34,950 nucleotides of DNA from an uncultured Flavobacteriales bacterium (GCA_946478775.1 CAMLDR010000022.1:1-34950), one strand, 5' to 3'; shown: positions 16,216-24,884, counted from the first letter of the stretch. The notes: generated from the letters alone by a model not told the origin. Translations and numbers: made by a program.

Positions 16216-19061
16216 AACAATTTCTAAAATTAGTCTGTTTCGTGCTGCTTTATGGTGCAGGAAACAATTTACTAGCTCAGACTGGTGCTGGGGGACCTTG
16301 CCCTGATATCAATGTCAGTACTGGAATTGATGCTACGGGAAATGCCATTGCCATCGGTGCAACCGATCCTTTCTGGACAATTAGTTCAGGGCCAGTTGGA
16401 CCAGTAGCAAAACGGGTACAGAGCTACCTTCCTTATTGGCAAGTAACACCTGTACCAGTAACAAATGCTTGCTGGATCAATGGCTCAGGTACGATTTTTA
16501 ATAATGCAGCGGGAAATTACACGTTCTCACGCACCTTTACCATTGCACCAGGAGCAACCAGTTTTACCACAAATTTCGGGATCGCCTGGGATGACGTTTT
16601 GGTTTCAATCCAGCTGATTCCACCGGGTGCCGGACCTGCTATTCCGCTTACTGTTCCCCCATCAGCACCTTACATGGTAAGTCCGCCGATTGGTTATACC
16701 GTTCTGTCACCAGCCGCAGGAGTATGGACAATCGAATGTGTTGTTCATTTTGTCGATAATGTTGGAGCTTTCATTCTTTCGGGTTCAATCGACGTAGATT
16801 GTAACGATAATCCTTGCACATGCGAAAACGTTCATCCTGATTTTACGTACACCACATCTACTGATTGTATTACTACATTCACTGGGATGATTAACCCTAA
16901 CTGTGCTAACACTTCGACTCAGATTGAATGGATTATCGATGGAGTTTCAGCTGGATTTGGACCGACATTTAATTATGCATTCTTAACCAACGGTCCGCAC
17001 ACTGTCTGCATGGTAGTAACTGTAACCTTAGCTGATGGAACTAGGTGTGTGAAAGAATCCTGTCGCACAGTAAACATTGATTGCAACCCTTGCAGCTGTG
17101 ATCTGGTCATACCTCATTTTAATTACACGGTCGATAAGTGCATCGCCCAATTCGTAGCAGATCCTTCGTTACCTTGTTGTATTGAAGGGGTCAATTATGA
17201 ATGGTATGTGGACGGTTTACCTGCAGGAAGTGGACAAAACTTTAGTCACACTTTTACTTCGAATGGGTTCTATAATGTCTGTTTGTTCATTACGGCTACT
17301 TTAAATGATGGAACAGTATGTTACAAAGAAATATGTCAGCTAGTCGAAATAAAAGATTGTGACGAATGTAATTGTAATCAACTTCAACCGTCGTTCAATT
17401 TCAACATCGTGAACTGTGAAGGTTATTTCGATGCCGTAGTTTCGGCGCCACCTTGTATGAAAGACTTTACGTATCAATGGTATGTCAATGGACTTCCTTC
17501 AGGAACAGGACCAAATCTGATTTATTCGTTCCCTGCTAACGGACCATATAATATTTGTCTGCTAGTAACTACCATTATGCCAGATGGAAGTTCTTGTACG
17601 AAGGAATTCTGTAAAATCGTTAAGGTGAAAGACTGTGACCCTTGTAATTGTGATCAGCTTGAGATAGGTTTTGATTACTTCTTAGAAAATTGCAATGGAC
17701 ATTTCAATGGCCTTGTAGGACTTCCTGCTTGTATGCAGATTATTGGATGGAATTGGTCGGTAAATGGTGTTTACGTTGGTTCGGGTCCAGTATTTGATTA
17801 TACTTTCCCAGCGAATGGTTTCTACAATATTTGCCTGACGGTTACTACACAAATGCCTGATGGACAGAAATGTTTCAAAGAAGTATGTCAGCTGGTTGAA
17901 GTGAAAGATTGTGATGAATGCAACTGTCAACAGTTACAGCCCAATTTCGAATACCAAATAAACCAGTGCGATGTGGAACTACTAGGAAAGGCTTATGGTC
18001 CTGATTGTATGTCCAATTACCAATACGAATGGTATGTAAATGGTTCTCCTGTAGGAAGCGGACAAAATTTCGTTTGGACTGCTCCAGCTAATGGAACTTA
18101 CACAATCTGTGTATTCGTTACGGTAACTTTACCTGATGGAACCCTGTGTCACAAAGAACTGTGCAAAGACATTGTAATAACGGATTGTGATCAATGTAAT
18201 TGCAGTGACATAGTAGCAGGATTTAATTGGGAGATTGTTCAGTGTACCGGTTACTTCAACGCATATTTTAACCAGACGCCATGTATACAAAGCTACTCGA
18301 TTGATTGGTATGTGGATGGTCTATACGTTGGTTCTGGAACACCATTCTCTATGCCAGCCGGTGGAAATGGTAGTCACACAGTTTGTATGGTGCTTACTAC
18401 TGTTCTCACCAATGGACAAGTATGCCAGACTGAATCATGCAAAACGATTGATGTGGTTGGTTGTGGATGCCCTTGCAGTCTCTTGAACGGAATAATTAAT
18501 TTCCAGGTTGACCACTGTAAAATCCACCTCGTGGCACAACCCCAGATTCCGCAATGTATGTTGAATTCATCGGTTCCAACAAGCTATAGCTGGACAGTTA
18601 ATGGTTCATATGCAGGTTCAGGTCCTGTAATTAACTATACAGCCGGTGGAAATGGTACTTACCATGTTTGTGTACTGATTGTGGTTACGAAGCCAAACGG
18701 ACAGAAGTGTGAAAAAATGATCTGTAAGGATATTGTTGTAAGCAATTGTAATTCAACACCAACAAATCCACAGACGATTAATCAGCCCAGTCCAACAATG
18801 GAAGAGTCGTTAAAGCTTTACCCAAATCCGGCCAGTACGGAGCTCAATATCGATTTCATAACGAAAGACGCAGGAACCGTAAACATTACCTTCAAAACAA
18901 TAGATGGTAAAGTGTTCCTAAATCAATCGATCGATGCCCAAGCGGGACCGCAACGACTTAAAATGCCGATTGCGCCCATGGTTTCAGATGAAATGATTTT
19001 GGTTGAGATCACTGCGGACGGTGAAACAACTATCCGTAAAGTAAGTGTTGTAAAGCACTGA
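16212..19061 (+). CDS. Secreted protein with seven eight-cysteine PKD-like repeats and a T9SS sorting domain
   Basis: The 949-residue product has a signal peptide (MKQFLKLVCFVLLYGAGNN, cleavage after LLAQ). An N-terminal domain of about 170 residues (PCPDINVSTGIDATG, then FWTISSGPVGP) resembles a lectin- or jelly-roll-like module. From about residue 195 to 847 come seven repeats of about 92 residues, each with eight Cys in the order CxxCxC, C, C, C, C, C. Each repeat contains a core like YEWYVNGLPxGSG then YTFPANGxYNICL, which resembles a PKD/immunoglobulin-like fold (inference). The end is a T9SS sorting domain (LYPNPASTELNIDF to the C-terminus). It should be a rigid, disulfide-rich surface protein, perhaps an adhesin or matrix component. 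No enzymatic motif is seen. A terminator follows at 19090. Confidence 0.88.
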   Translation: MKQFLKLVCFVLLYGAGNNLLAQTGAGGPCPDINVSTGIDATGNAIAIGATDPFWTISSGPVGPVAKRVQSYLPYWQVTPVPVTNACWINGSGTIFNNAAGNYTFSRTFTIAPGATSFTTNFGIAWDDVLVSIQLIPPGAGPAIPLTVPPSAPYMVSPPIGYTVLSPAAGVWTIECVVHFVDNVGAFILSGSIDVDCNDNPCTCENVHPDFTYTTSTDCITTFTGMINPNCANTSTQIEWIIDGVSAGFGPTFNYAFLTNGPHTVCMVVTVTLADGTRCVKESCRTVNIDCNPCSCDLVIPHFNYTVDKCIAQFVADPSLPCCIEGVNYEWYVDGLPAGSGQNFSHTFTSNGFYNVCLFITATLNDGTVCYKEICQLVEIKDCDECNCNQLQPSFNFNIVNCEGYFDAVVSAPPCMKDFTYQWYVNGLPSGTGPNLIYSFPANGPYNICLLVTTIMPDGSSCTKEFCKIVKVKDCDPCNCDQLEIGFDYFLENCNGHFNGLVGLPACMQIIGWNWSVNGVYVGSGPVFDYTFPANGFYNICLTVTTQMPDGQKCFKEVCQLVEVKDCDECNCQQLQPNFEYQINQCDVELLGKAYGPDCMSNYQYEWYVNGSPVGSGQNFVWTAPANGTYTICVFVTVTLPDGTLCHKELCKDIVITDCDQCNCSDIVAGFNWEIVQCTGYFNAYFNQTPCIQSYSIDWYVDGLYVGSGTPFSMPAGGNGSHTVCMVLTTVLTNGQVCQTESCKTIDVVGCGCPCSLLNGIINFQVDHCKIHLVAQPQIPQCMLNSSVPTSYSWTVNGSYAGSGPVINYTAGGNGTYHVCVLIVVTKPNGQKCEKMICKDIVVSNCNSTPTNPQTINQPSPTMEESLKLYPNPASTELNIDFITKDAGTVNITFKTIDGKVFLNQSIDAQAGPQRLKMPIAPMVSDEMILVEITADGETTIRKVSVVKH
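16795..18753 (+). repeat. Seven in-frame tandem repeats of about 280 bp (eight-Cys modules)
   Basis: Each unit begins with a junction such as DCDECNC or DCDPCNC and ends with a strand such as CQLVEVK. Units 2 to 5 are most alike in protein sequence, while units 1, 6 and 7 are more divergent. Unit 7 lacks the Asp-Cys junction form and starts GCGCPC. At the DNA level the copies are clearly diverged, so this is an old array and not a recent amplification. Confidence 0.85.
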
Positions 19062-19089
19062 TTTTAAATTATAGCCAATAACATGTTTG

Positions 19090-19127
19090 AAAAGCCGTTC
19101 CTCTCTTTTGAGTGGAATGGCTTTTTT
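19090..19127 (+). terminator. Intrinsic terminator of the Cys-rich repeat gene
   Basis: AAAAGCCGTTCC (19090-19101) pairs with GGAATGGCTTTT (19114-19125) with a single G-U pair, followed by more T residues. It lies 29 nt after the stop codon at 19061. Confidence 0.8.
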
Positions 19128-19231
19128 ACTTTTCCAATGATGCGTGTTCTGTTTGCGAATTAACAGCTGAAACTTTATAACTATTCCAAATTCCTGAACT
19201 TTCAGCTCCTGATTTCACCGAAATTTGTAAG

Positions 19232-20854
19232 GTGGTCAGAGCCTTTAAATTATTTGTTGCTTACGGAATTGTTTTTCTGGTCGGCTATTTGGGAACCGGG
19301 ATTACCCTGCATTATGTAAAACCGGAAGTGCATATCCTACCTGAATTCGTGGAGAATATCCTGGATGGTGGCGCAACATGGAAGGTTCAATACCCGGAAG
19401 AATCAGATGTTTCCATGTTTGACCTGCGGACTTACAATCCGGAGGCACACGATCCGGAAGAAGCAATTCTTTTTACCGACGATTACAATTCGGAGAACGG
19501 AATCTTTTGTTTTCGCGGGAATGCGCAGCGCAATGCACCTACAAGAGGAGTTTTGAAAGGAAAACCCAAGGATATTCGCCTAGACTGGGAATTTATTACC
19601 GGTTATGATGGCAGAACAACCGAATACGGTTCGTGGGGAGGTGGTTCCGGCTGGACAGGTCAGCCTTTGGTGGTGAAATGGCCGAAGAAAATTTCAAAAA
19701 GACTTCACGGAATTGAGCCGAAATATCTAAATCAAACCAATTTCCGCGAAGTGATCGTTGGAAGTTTGTGCGGGGATATTTATTTCATCGATTGGAAAAC
19801 CGGAAAGGCAACGCGGCCTCATGTCACTATCGAAAATCCGATCAAAGGAACCGTTTCGGTAGATCCCCGAATGAACGGATTGTTGTATGTAGGCCAGGGA
19901 ATCAAGAACGGTGAGCGCTTCGGTTCTTATATCTTCAATATGTTTACCGGTGAAGAGATTTTCTTCCGGAATGGATTGGACCCGAAAGCCAGACGAAGTT
20001 GGGGAGCATTCGACAGCAATTCGCTGATTGATGCCAAGACAGGATATTGGATTCACCCGGCTGAGAACGGCCAGATCTATAAAACGAAAATCCTGAACGG
20101 GAAGAAAATCCCTAAACCGTTTATCTTCAACTATCAGGTGCAAAAGCATCCGGATTTGGGAATTGAATCGAGCTTTGGGGCCTGGAATAACCTGGGATGG
20201 TTTGGGGACAACAGCGGAAATGTGTTTTGCATGAACCTGATGACTATGAACCCCGTTTGGTATTTGGATAATTACGACGATACGGATGCTTCCATGGTGG
20301 TGGATCTGCAGGAAGACGGTCGTCCCTTTTTGTTTATTGGGAATGAAGTGGATAAACAAGGCGAATCGGGAACAGCGCATATCCGAAAGATTGACGGGTT
20401 GACCGGAAAAGAGATTTGGGATGTGTCCCGAAAATCTACCAATACCAAATTGAACGGACGCGTAAACTCGGGTGGAGTGCTGTCTTCGGTTTTACCGGGA
20501 AAGAAAAAAGCGAGCCAACTGGTTTATGGAATTTTCTCGCGGGTGAATGGAACGCTGGCCGGAGAATTCGTAGCGATCGATAAAATTTCCGGTAAGGAAA
20601 AGTTCTCTATTCCGATGGACTATTACAGTTGGGCTTCTCCCATTGATTTGTACGATAAGGCCGGGAACTGCTATCTATTCTTTACGGATGTGTACGGGAC
20701 GATTTACCTGATTGATGGTCTCAGCGGGAAAATAATCGTGAAACGAAAAACCGACTGTGTGTGGGAATCCTCACCTGTTGCCTGGGGAAACCGGATCGTG
20801 GTGGGAAGCAGGGGTAAGAAGATCGTAAGTTTTGTAATTGAAAATGGAGAATGA
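19232..20854 (+). CDS. Membrane-anchored PQQ/quinoprotein-like beta-propeller protein, function unknown
   Basis: A 540-residue protein with one N-terminal membrane segment (AYGIVFLVGYLGTGITLHYV) and the rest probably periplasmic. Repeated propeller-blade phrases are visible: FREVIVGSLCGDIYFIDWKTG, NGLLYVGQGIKNG, HIRKIDGLTGKEIWDV, TLAGEFVAIDKISGKEKFSI, and CYLFFTDVYGTIYLIDGLSG. These resemble PQQ-binding or BamB-like repeats, but no catalytic dehydrogenase motif is recognised. SENGIFCFRGNAQRNAPTRG near residue 90 is typical of propellers that start with a stripped-down first blade. The start is a GTG at 19232, chosen because it directly precedes the membrane segment; it sits four bases after a TTTG. 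The last codons lie inside the arm of an intergenic inverted repeat. Role unknown; possibly envelope assembly or surface sensing. Confidence 0.75.
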   Translation: MVRAFKLFVAYGIVFLVGYLGTGITLHYVKPEVHILPEFVENILDGGATWKVQYPEESDVSMFDLRTYNPEAHDPEEAILFTDDYNSENGIFCFRGNAQRNAPTRGVLKGKPKDIRLDWEFITGYDGRTTEYGSWGGGSGWTGQPLVVKWPKKISKRLHGIEPKYLNQTNFREVIVGSLCGDIYFIDWKTGKATRPHVTIENPIKGTVSVDPRMNGLLYVGQGIKNGERFGSYIFNMFTGEEIFFRNGLDPKARRSWGAFDSNSLIDAKTGYWIHPAENGQIYKTKILNGKKIPKPFIFNYQVQKHPDLGIESSFGAWNNLGWFGDNSGNVFCMNLMTMNPVWYLDNYDDTDASMVVDLQEDGRPFLFIGNEVDKQGESGTAHIRKIDGLTGKEIWDVSRKSTNTKLNGRVNSGGVLSSVLPGKKKASQLVYGIFSRVNGTLAGEFVAIDKISGKEKFSIPMDYYSWASPIDLYDKAGNCYLFFTDVYGTIYLIDGLSGKIIVKRKTDCVWESSPVAWGNRIVVGSRGKKIVSFVIENGE

Positions 20855-20915
20855 AAAATTAAAAAGTAAGAAGACGTACCAAACCTTTTCAATTCTCAAT
20901 TATCCATTTTCAATT
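20836..20915. repeat. Intergenic inverted-repeat element of the ATTGAAAATGGA type, overlapping a gene end
   Basis: AATTGAAAATGGA (20836-20848) is the exact reverse complement of TCCATTTTCAATT (20903-20915). Further partly matching words (GAGAATGAAAAATT left, AATTCTCAATTA right) lie inside. The left arm encodes the last residues and leads straight into the stop codon of the propeller gene (20852-20854), so the element seems to have supplied or reshaped its C-terminus. Confidence 0.65.
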
Positions 20916-20974
20916 TGGGTGTTACTTTCTAAAACTTTCACATTTTCCTCTCAACGAGTCAGGAACTAAAAATG

Positions 20975-20982
20975 TATCTTTG
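20975..20982 (+). promoter_or_regulatory. Putative -7 box (TATCTTTG) directly before surE
   Basis: Exact TAnnTTTG match ending 6 nt before the ATG at 20989. Transcription starting a few bases downstream would give a leaderless or nearly leaderless mRNA. No clear -33 box is visible. Confidence 0.5.
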
Positions 20983-20988
20983 TTTTCA

Positions 20989-21759
20989 ATGAAAAATTCG
21001 AATCGCCCGCTCATTTTCGTAACCAATGATGACAGTCTTCATGCAAAAGGAATTGCGTCCTTAGTTGCTGTTGCTCAGGAGTTTGGAGATGTGGTGGTAA
21101 TCGCACCCGACAAACCGCAGTCAGGAATGGGACATGCAATCACGATTTCGCATCCTCTGAGATTGTTCCGATCAGATATTTTTGAAGGAATCGAATCCTG
21201 GTCATGCAGCGGCACACCTGTAGATTGCGTGAAATTGGGTGTGTATGAAGTACTTCACCGGAAACCCGACCTGATTTTATCGGGAATTAATCACGGATTG
21301 AACTCTTCTACCAATGTGTTGTATTCCGGAACGATGTCGGCCGCTGTAGAAGCAGCAATGGAGCACATTCCAAGCATCGGGTTTTCTTATGGTGATTTTG
21401 ATCCGGAAGCGGATTTTTCTGCCCCGATGCATGTGGCCAAACAAATTATACCACAAATTCTGGCTCACGGCCTGCCGCAGGGAGTCTGCCTGAATGTGAA
21501 TATTCCGCAAGGACCGGTAGAAGCGTTGAAAGGAATCGAAGTTTGCAGACAGGCTTATGCCTTTTGGGAAGATCGTTTTGACAAACGCATGGATCAGTTC
21601 GGAAGGCCTTATTATTGGCTCACAGGAACATTTGATTCCCGGGAAGATGCAACGGATACGGACTTATATTTCCTGGATCAGGGGTACGCTACTATTGTGC
21701 CTACCCAATTTGATCTCACAGCTCACGAAACAATAGCTGGTTTAAAAAAGATATTCTGA
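20989..21759 (+). CDS. surE: 5'/3'-nucleotidase SurE
   Basis: A 256-residue metal-dependent phosphatase acting on nucleoside monophosphates, in the cytoplasm. The metal site motif NDDSLHAKGI is near the N-terminus (family form NDDG, here NDDS). Further marks are VVIAPDKPQSGMGHAIT, SCSGTPVDCVKLG, DLILSGINHGLNSSTNVLYSG and YSGTMSAAVEAA. C-terminally, TDLYFLDQGYATIVPTQFDLT fits the family. The open frame begins at a TTG (20980), but the ATG at 20989 (MKNSNRPLIFVTNDD) is the sensible start. It leads an operon: its stop overlaps the next start (TGATG), and that gene overlaps lpxB. Confidence 0.95.
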   Translation: MKNSNRPLIFVTNDDSLHAKGIASLVAVAQEFGDVVVIAPDKPQSGMGHAITISHPLRLFRSDIFEGIESWSCSGTPVDCVKLGVYEVLHRKPDLILSGINHGLNSSTNVLYSGTMSAAVEAAMEHIPSIGFSYGDFDPEADFSAPMHVAKQIIPQILAHGLPQGVCLNVNIPQGPVEALKGIEVCRQAYAFWEDRFDKRMDQFGRPYYWLTGTFDSREDATDTDLYFLDQGYATIVPTQFDLTAHETIAGLKKIF

Positions 21760-22070
21760 TGAAAAAAAGATTTAACTGGAATTCACGCACGACTGCCGGC
21801 ATGTTGATAGGCATATTTTCTCCGTTTGTTTGCATTCCGCTTACGGTATTGATTATTTCCTGGGCGCAGCATTATCCTTTTTCTTTGTTCTGGGACCGGT
21901 TCTTTATGGATATTAACGTGATGAGTAAATTTCTGTCACTTTCCATCATTCCAAACCTGATTTGGTTCTACGTTTTCCTGAACAAGGAGCGTTATGACCT
22001 GGCACGGGGAATTATTGTTGGATCGGCTTTATTCCTTCCCTTTATTGTTTACGTTAACCTGATTCGTTAA
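21759..22070 (+). CDS. Small hypothetical membrane protein between surE and lpxB
   Basis: A 103-residue protein with three likely membrane segments: TTAGMLIGIFSPFVCIPLTV, a middle segment around FLSLSIIPNLIWFYVFL, and GIIVGSALFLPFIVYVNLI at the end. The N-terminus is basic (MKKRFNWNSR). It is not a family I can name. Its start overlaps the surE stop by one base and its stop overlaps the lpxB start by one base (TAATG), so the three are almost certainly one translationally coupled operon. This suggests a role linked to envelope lipid synthesis or to SurE, but that rests on position only. Confidence 0.8.
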   Translation: MKKRFNWNSRTTAGMLIGIFSPFVCIPLTVLIISWAQHYPFSLFWDRFFMDINVMSKFLSLSIIPNLIWFYVFLNKERYDLARGIIVGSALFLPFIVYVNLIR

Positions 22071-23179
22071 TGGGTAAGAAACTGTATATCATTTCAGGAG
22101 AAGCTTCCGGGGATTTGCATGGCGCCAATGTGATGAAGGAATTGCTTGCCGAACAGCCTGATTTGGCTATTCGTTTTTGGGGCGGCGACAAAATGCAGGC
22201 TGTAGGAGGGACCATGGCAAAACACATTCGTGAGTTGGCATTTATGGGCTTTGTGGAAGTGTTGATGAACCTGCCGACCATTTTAAGAAACATTCGGTTT
22301 TGTAAAGAAGATATTCTGGAATTTCAACCGGATGCTTTGTTGCTGATCGATTATCCGGGATTCAATATGCGCATTGCGGAATGGGCAAAGAAAAACAATA
22401 TCAAGGTCTACTTTTATATTTCCCCGACTGTTTGGGCCTGGAAGGAAAATCGCGTTCACAAGATTAAAAGAGATGTTTTCAAGCTCTTTTGCATTCTTCC
22501 GTTTGAAGCTGATTTCTATAAAAAATACAACTACGACGTTGAATATGTCGGACATCCCTTGCTGGATGAAATCGAACAATACCGGCAGCTTCTGAAACAA
22601 GAGCTGGATATTCCTGCAACGGATAAGCCCATCATTGCGATGCTTCCCGGTTCCAGAAAGCAGGAATTGAGAACAAAACTTCCGGTAATGCTTCCTTTGG
22701 TGGATCTGTTTCCACAGTATCAGTTCGTCATTGCGGGAGCACCGAACATGGATATTGCTATCTATAAGGAATTGATCGGTGAAAAGAAAGTAGATGTGGT
22801 TTACGGACAAACTTATCCTCTGCTGCAGCAGTCAGAAGCGGCGGTGGTGACTTCCGGAACGGCAACGCTTGAAACAGGTTTGTTTGAAATCCCGCAGGTG
22901 GTTTGCTACATCGGGAATGCGATTTCCTACCAGATTGCAAAAAGACTGGTCAATGTGAAATACATCTCATTGGTGAACCTGATCCTTGACAAAGAATCGG
23001 TGACCGAACTGATCCAGAATGAGTGTACAACGGAGCGTTTGGCGAAAGAATTGTCTATGGTAATTAAAGGCGGAGGCAAGCGTGAACAGGTTCTGGAAGA
23101 TTACTCCACATTAAAAGCGATGTTGGGAAAAGGGGGTGCATCCCGCAAAGTTGCACAGACGGTGTTGAAAACTATTTGA
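22070..23179 (+). CDS. lpxB: Lipid-A-disaccharide synthase
   Basis: A 369-residue GT19 glycosyltransferase that joins UDP-diacylglucosamine and lipid X to form the lipid A disaccharide at the inner membrane. Family motifs: YIISGEASGDLHGANVM at the start, FMGFVEVLMNLPTILRN, LLIDYPGFNMRIAEWAKK, YFYISPTVWAWKENRV, YVGHPLLDEI, MLPGSRKQELRTKLPVML, and VVTSGTATLETGLFEIPQVV. Length is normal for the family. The catalytic region appears intact. It shows that the organism makes lipid A, consistent with a Gram-negative envelope. It is the third gene of the surE operon. Confidence 0.97.
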   Translation: MGKKLYIISGEASGDLHGANVMKELLAEQPDLAIRFWGGDKMQAVGGTMAKHIRELAFMGFVEVLMNLPTILRNIRFCKEDILEFQPDALLLIDYPGFNMRIAEWAKKNNIKVYFYISPTVWAWKENRVHKIKRDVFKLFCILPFEADFYKKYNYDVEYVGHPLLDEIEQYRQLLKQELDIPATDKPIIAMLPGSRKQELRTKLPVMLPLVDLFPQYQFVIAGAPNMDIAIYKELIGEKKVDVVYGQTYPLLQQSEAAVVTSGTATLETGLFEIPQVVCYIGNAISYQIAKRLVNVKYISLVNLILDKESVTELIQNECTTERLAKELSMVIKGGGKREQVLEDYSTLKAMLGKGGASRKVAQTVLKTI

Positions 23180-23209
23180 GACCGAACCATTTTCTGTCTG
23201 CTGCGAAAC

Positions 23210-23217
23210 TAATTTTG
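23210..23217 (+). promoter_or_regulatory. Putative -7 box (TAATTTTG) directly before the SpoIID-like gene
   Basis: Exact TAnnTTTG match ending four bases before the ATG at 23222. It suggests a separate, near-leaderless transcript for the SpoIID-like gene despite the short gap after lpxB. A -33 box is not evident. Confidence 0.5.
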
Positions 23218-23221
23218 TAAG

Positions 23222-24403
23222 ATGTTGCGCTTATTCGTGCTCATAGGGTTTATTTTTCCGCTTTTCGTATTTTCTCAGCAAATGCGGATAGGTGTTTTGC
23301 GCGATTATTCCGTTCAACGGATTGTCTTTGCCTATTCCGAAGGAAGTTATAATGTGTTTGGAGACACCACGAATTTCGCTACCCTTTTGCCCAGTGAATT
23401 TGTGGACCTGTCTGTGACTGCCAATAATCAAATCTCACTAAAGGTTGGGGTGAATGAAGTAGCCGTTGTATCCAAAGTTTTATTGGTAGCCACGAAGCTC
23501 AATCATTCATTGGTCTATTCTACGAAAACTCCTGTGATTAAGGAACGAAAATATAAGGATGACGTAGAGATCACGGCTCAAAACGGCGTATTGACAATCG
23601 TTAATCTGGTGGATATCAATCATTATCTGAGTGGAGTTGTAGAGTCTGAAGGAGGAGGAGGAAAGGAGGTTGAATATTATAAAGTGCAGGCTTTAATGAG
23701 CCGGACTTATGCTTTAAAGTATAAAACCAGGCATCAGAAAGAAGGATTTGAGTTATGCGACAGGACGCATTGCCAGGCTTACCACAACCAATTACGTTTA
23801 AACCCCTTGATTGATTCTGCTGTTTTAAAAACAGAAGGAATGGTGATGGTAGATCCGCAGAATCAGTTGGTAGATGCCTACTTTCACGCCAATTGCGGCG
23901 GACAAACCTCCGAACCGGATTATGTCTGGAACAATAAAATCCCTTATTTGAGCACCTTCAAAGATACTTTTTGTATTTATACCAAACAGGCAACCTGGGA
24001 GAAGCGGATTTCACAGGTGGATTGGATGGAATATTTGGTCAGCACTTTTCATTATCCGGTGAATGATTCTGTTTTGGGTCCAATGATCTATACCTTCAAT
24101 CAGACGGATAGATGTGCGTTTTACCAATACCCCTGGCTGGGAATTCCACTGCGGGATATCCGGGAACATTTCAAGCTGAAGTCTACGTTCTTTAATTGTT
24201 ATCCGGAAGGAACGGAAGTTGTCCTAAGAGGTCGCGGTTATGGTCATGGAGTTGGCTTGTGCCAGGAAGGGGCTATGAAAATGGCCAAGTTCGGATTTAA
24301 TTATATTCAGATCGCGCTGTATTATTTTCCGGGAGTAAAAGTGGTTAATTACCAGGAGCAGCAATACTTCAATCAACGGCCAAAGATTGCGGAAATAGAT
24401 TAG
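23222..24403 (+). CDS. SpoIID/LytB-domain exported protein, probable peptidoglycan-acting enzyme
   Basis: A 393-residue exported protein with a signal peptide (MLRLFVLIGFIFPLFVFSQ). The SpoIID domain covers most of the rest. The entry motif is DINHYLSGVVESEGGG, followed by YYKVQALMSRTYALKY, the Cys-containing CDRTHCQAYHN, YFHANCGGQTSEPDYVWNN, and the end motif RGRGYGHGVGLCQEGAMKMA, all typical of the family. SpoIID of Bacillus is a lytic transglycosylase cleaving glycan strands stripped of stem peptides; non-sporulating Bacteroidota carry homologues whose role is less clear, presumably cell wall turnover. The Glu in VESEGG corresponds to the family catalytic Glu region. It follows lpxB by 42 bp. 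Confidence 0.9.
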   Translation: MLRLFVLIGFIFPLFVFSQQMRIGVLRDYSVQRIVFAYSEGSYNVFGDTTNFATLLPSEFVDLSVTANNQISLKVGVNEVAVVSKVLLVATKLNHSLVYSTKTPVIKERKYKDDVEITAQNGVLTIVNLVDINHYLSGVVESEGGGGKEVEYYKVQALMSRTYALKYKTRHQKEGFELCDRTHCQAYHNQLRLNPLIDSAVLKTEGMVMVDPQNQLVDAYFHANCGGQTSEPDYVWNNKIPYLSTFKDTFCIYTKQATWEKRISQVDWMEYLVSTFHYPVNDSVLGPMIYTFNQTDRCAFYQYPWLGIPLRDIREHFKLKSTFFNCYPEGTEVVLRGRGYGHGVGLCQEGAMKMAKFGFNYIQIALYYFPGVKVVNYQEQQYFNQRPKIAEID

Positions 24404-24404
24404 A

Positions 24405-24478
24405 TGTTCAAAAGTTCAAAATCAGTTCAAACAACCCTTTGGTTTTGAACACTTTCAACATTTGAAACTCTTTGAACA
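24405..24478. repeat. TTCAAA-type intergenic inverted-repeat element (copy 2)
   Basis: The left half has TTCAAA three times (TGTTCAAAAG, GTTCAAAA, GTTCAAAC) and the right half has inverted forms (GGTTTTGAAC, CATTTGAAAC, CTCTTTGAACA). The outer ends TGTTCAAA and TTTGAACA match exactly. It fills the gap between two converging genes and could act as a two-way terminator. Confidence 0.7.
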
Positions 24479-24480
24479 GT

Positions 24481-24765
24481 TTACTTGTATGTGATCACAA
24501 AAATATCCTCGTTGTCTTTCTTGAAAAGCTTGTCTTCACGGGCTAATTTTTCGAGGTAGGAGAGGTCTTTGATTTGGGAAAGGATGTATTTCGTATCCTT
24601 CAGCTTCAGGCCCATTTCAGACTGAGCAGAACGCAATTCGGAAATCTTCTTGTTTTGATTGATAATGGTAAAGATATCTACTTCGTCTAAAAACAGATTG
24701 TACACCATAAAAAGGCACAATGCAAGGATGTATTTGTTCCTGAAAAATGAGAGATACTTCTTCAT
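24481..24765 (-). CDS. DivIC/FtsB-family septum formation initiator
   Basis: A 94-residue bitopic membrane protein: a short basic N-terminus (MKKYLSFFRNK), one membrane helix (YILALCLFMVYNLFL), then a coiled coil (IINQNKKISELRSAQSEMGLK) and the family end motif DLSYLEKLAREDKLFKKDNE (LExxAREkl-fkk). FtsB/DivIC proteins bridge early and late divisome components together with FtsL and FtsQ. Length fits. In other Flavobacteriia a gene of this kind is found near the methylmalonyl-CoA mutase genes; here it is about 1 kb beyond mutB. A TAACTTTG box sits five bases before the ATG. Confidence 0.88.
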   Translation of the reverse strand: MKKYLSFFRNKYILALCLFMVYNLFLDEVDIFTIINQNKKISELRSAQSEMGLKLKDTKYILSQIKDLSYLEKLAREDKLFKKDNEDIFVITYK

Positions 24766-24770
24766 ACTTG

Positions 24771-24778
24771 CAAAGTTA
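24771..24778 (-). promoter_or_regulatory. Putative -7 box (TAACTTTG) directly before the DivIC-like gene
   Basis: On the minus strand TAACTTTG ends five bases before the ATG at 24765, an exact TAnnTTTG match and another near-leaderless arrangement. A -33 box is not evident. Confidence 0.5.
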
Positions 24779-24884
24779 GGGTTTAATAGTTGTTTCCTTT
24801 AACAGAATGAAACGAGATATCCTCCGATAGATGTTAATAGTGAAATCCTTTGCGTTCTTTGAACCAATAGCGCTAAGTGTGATA

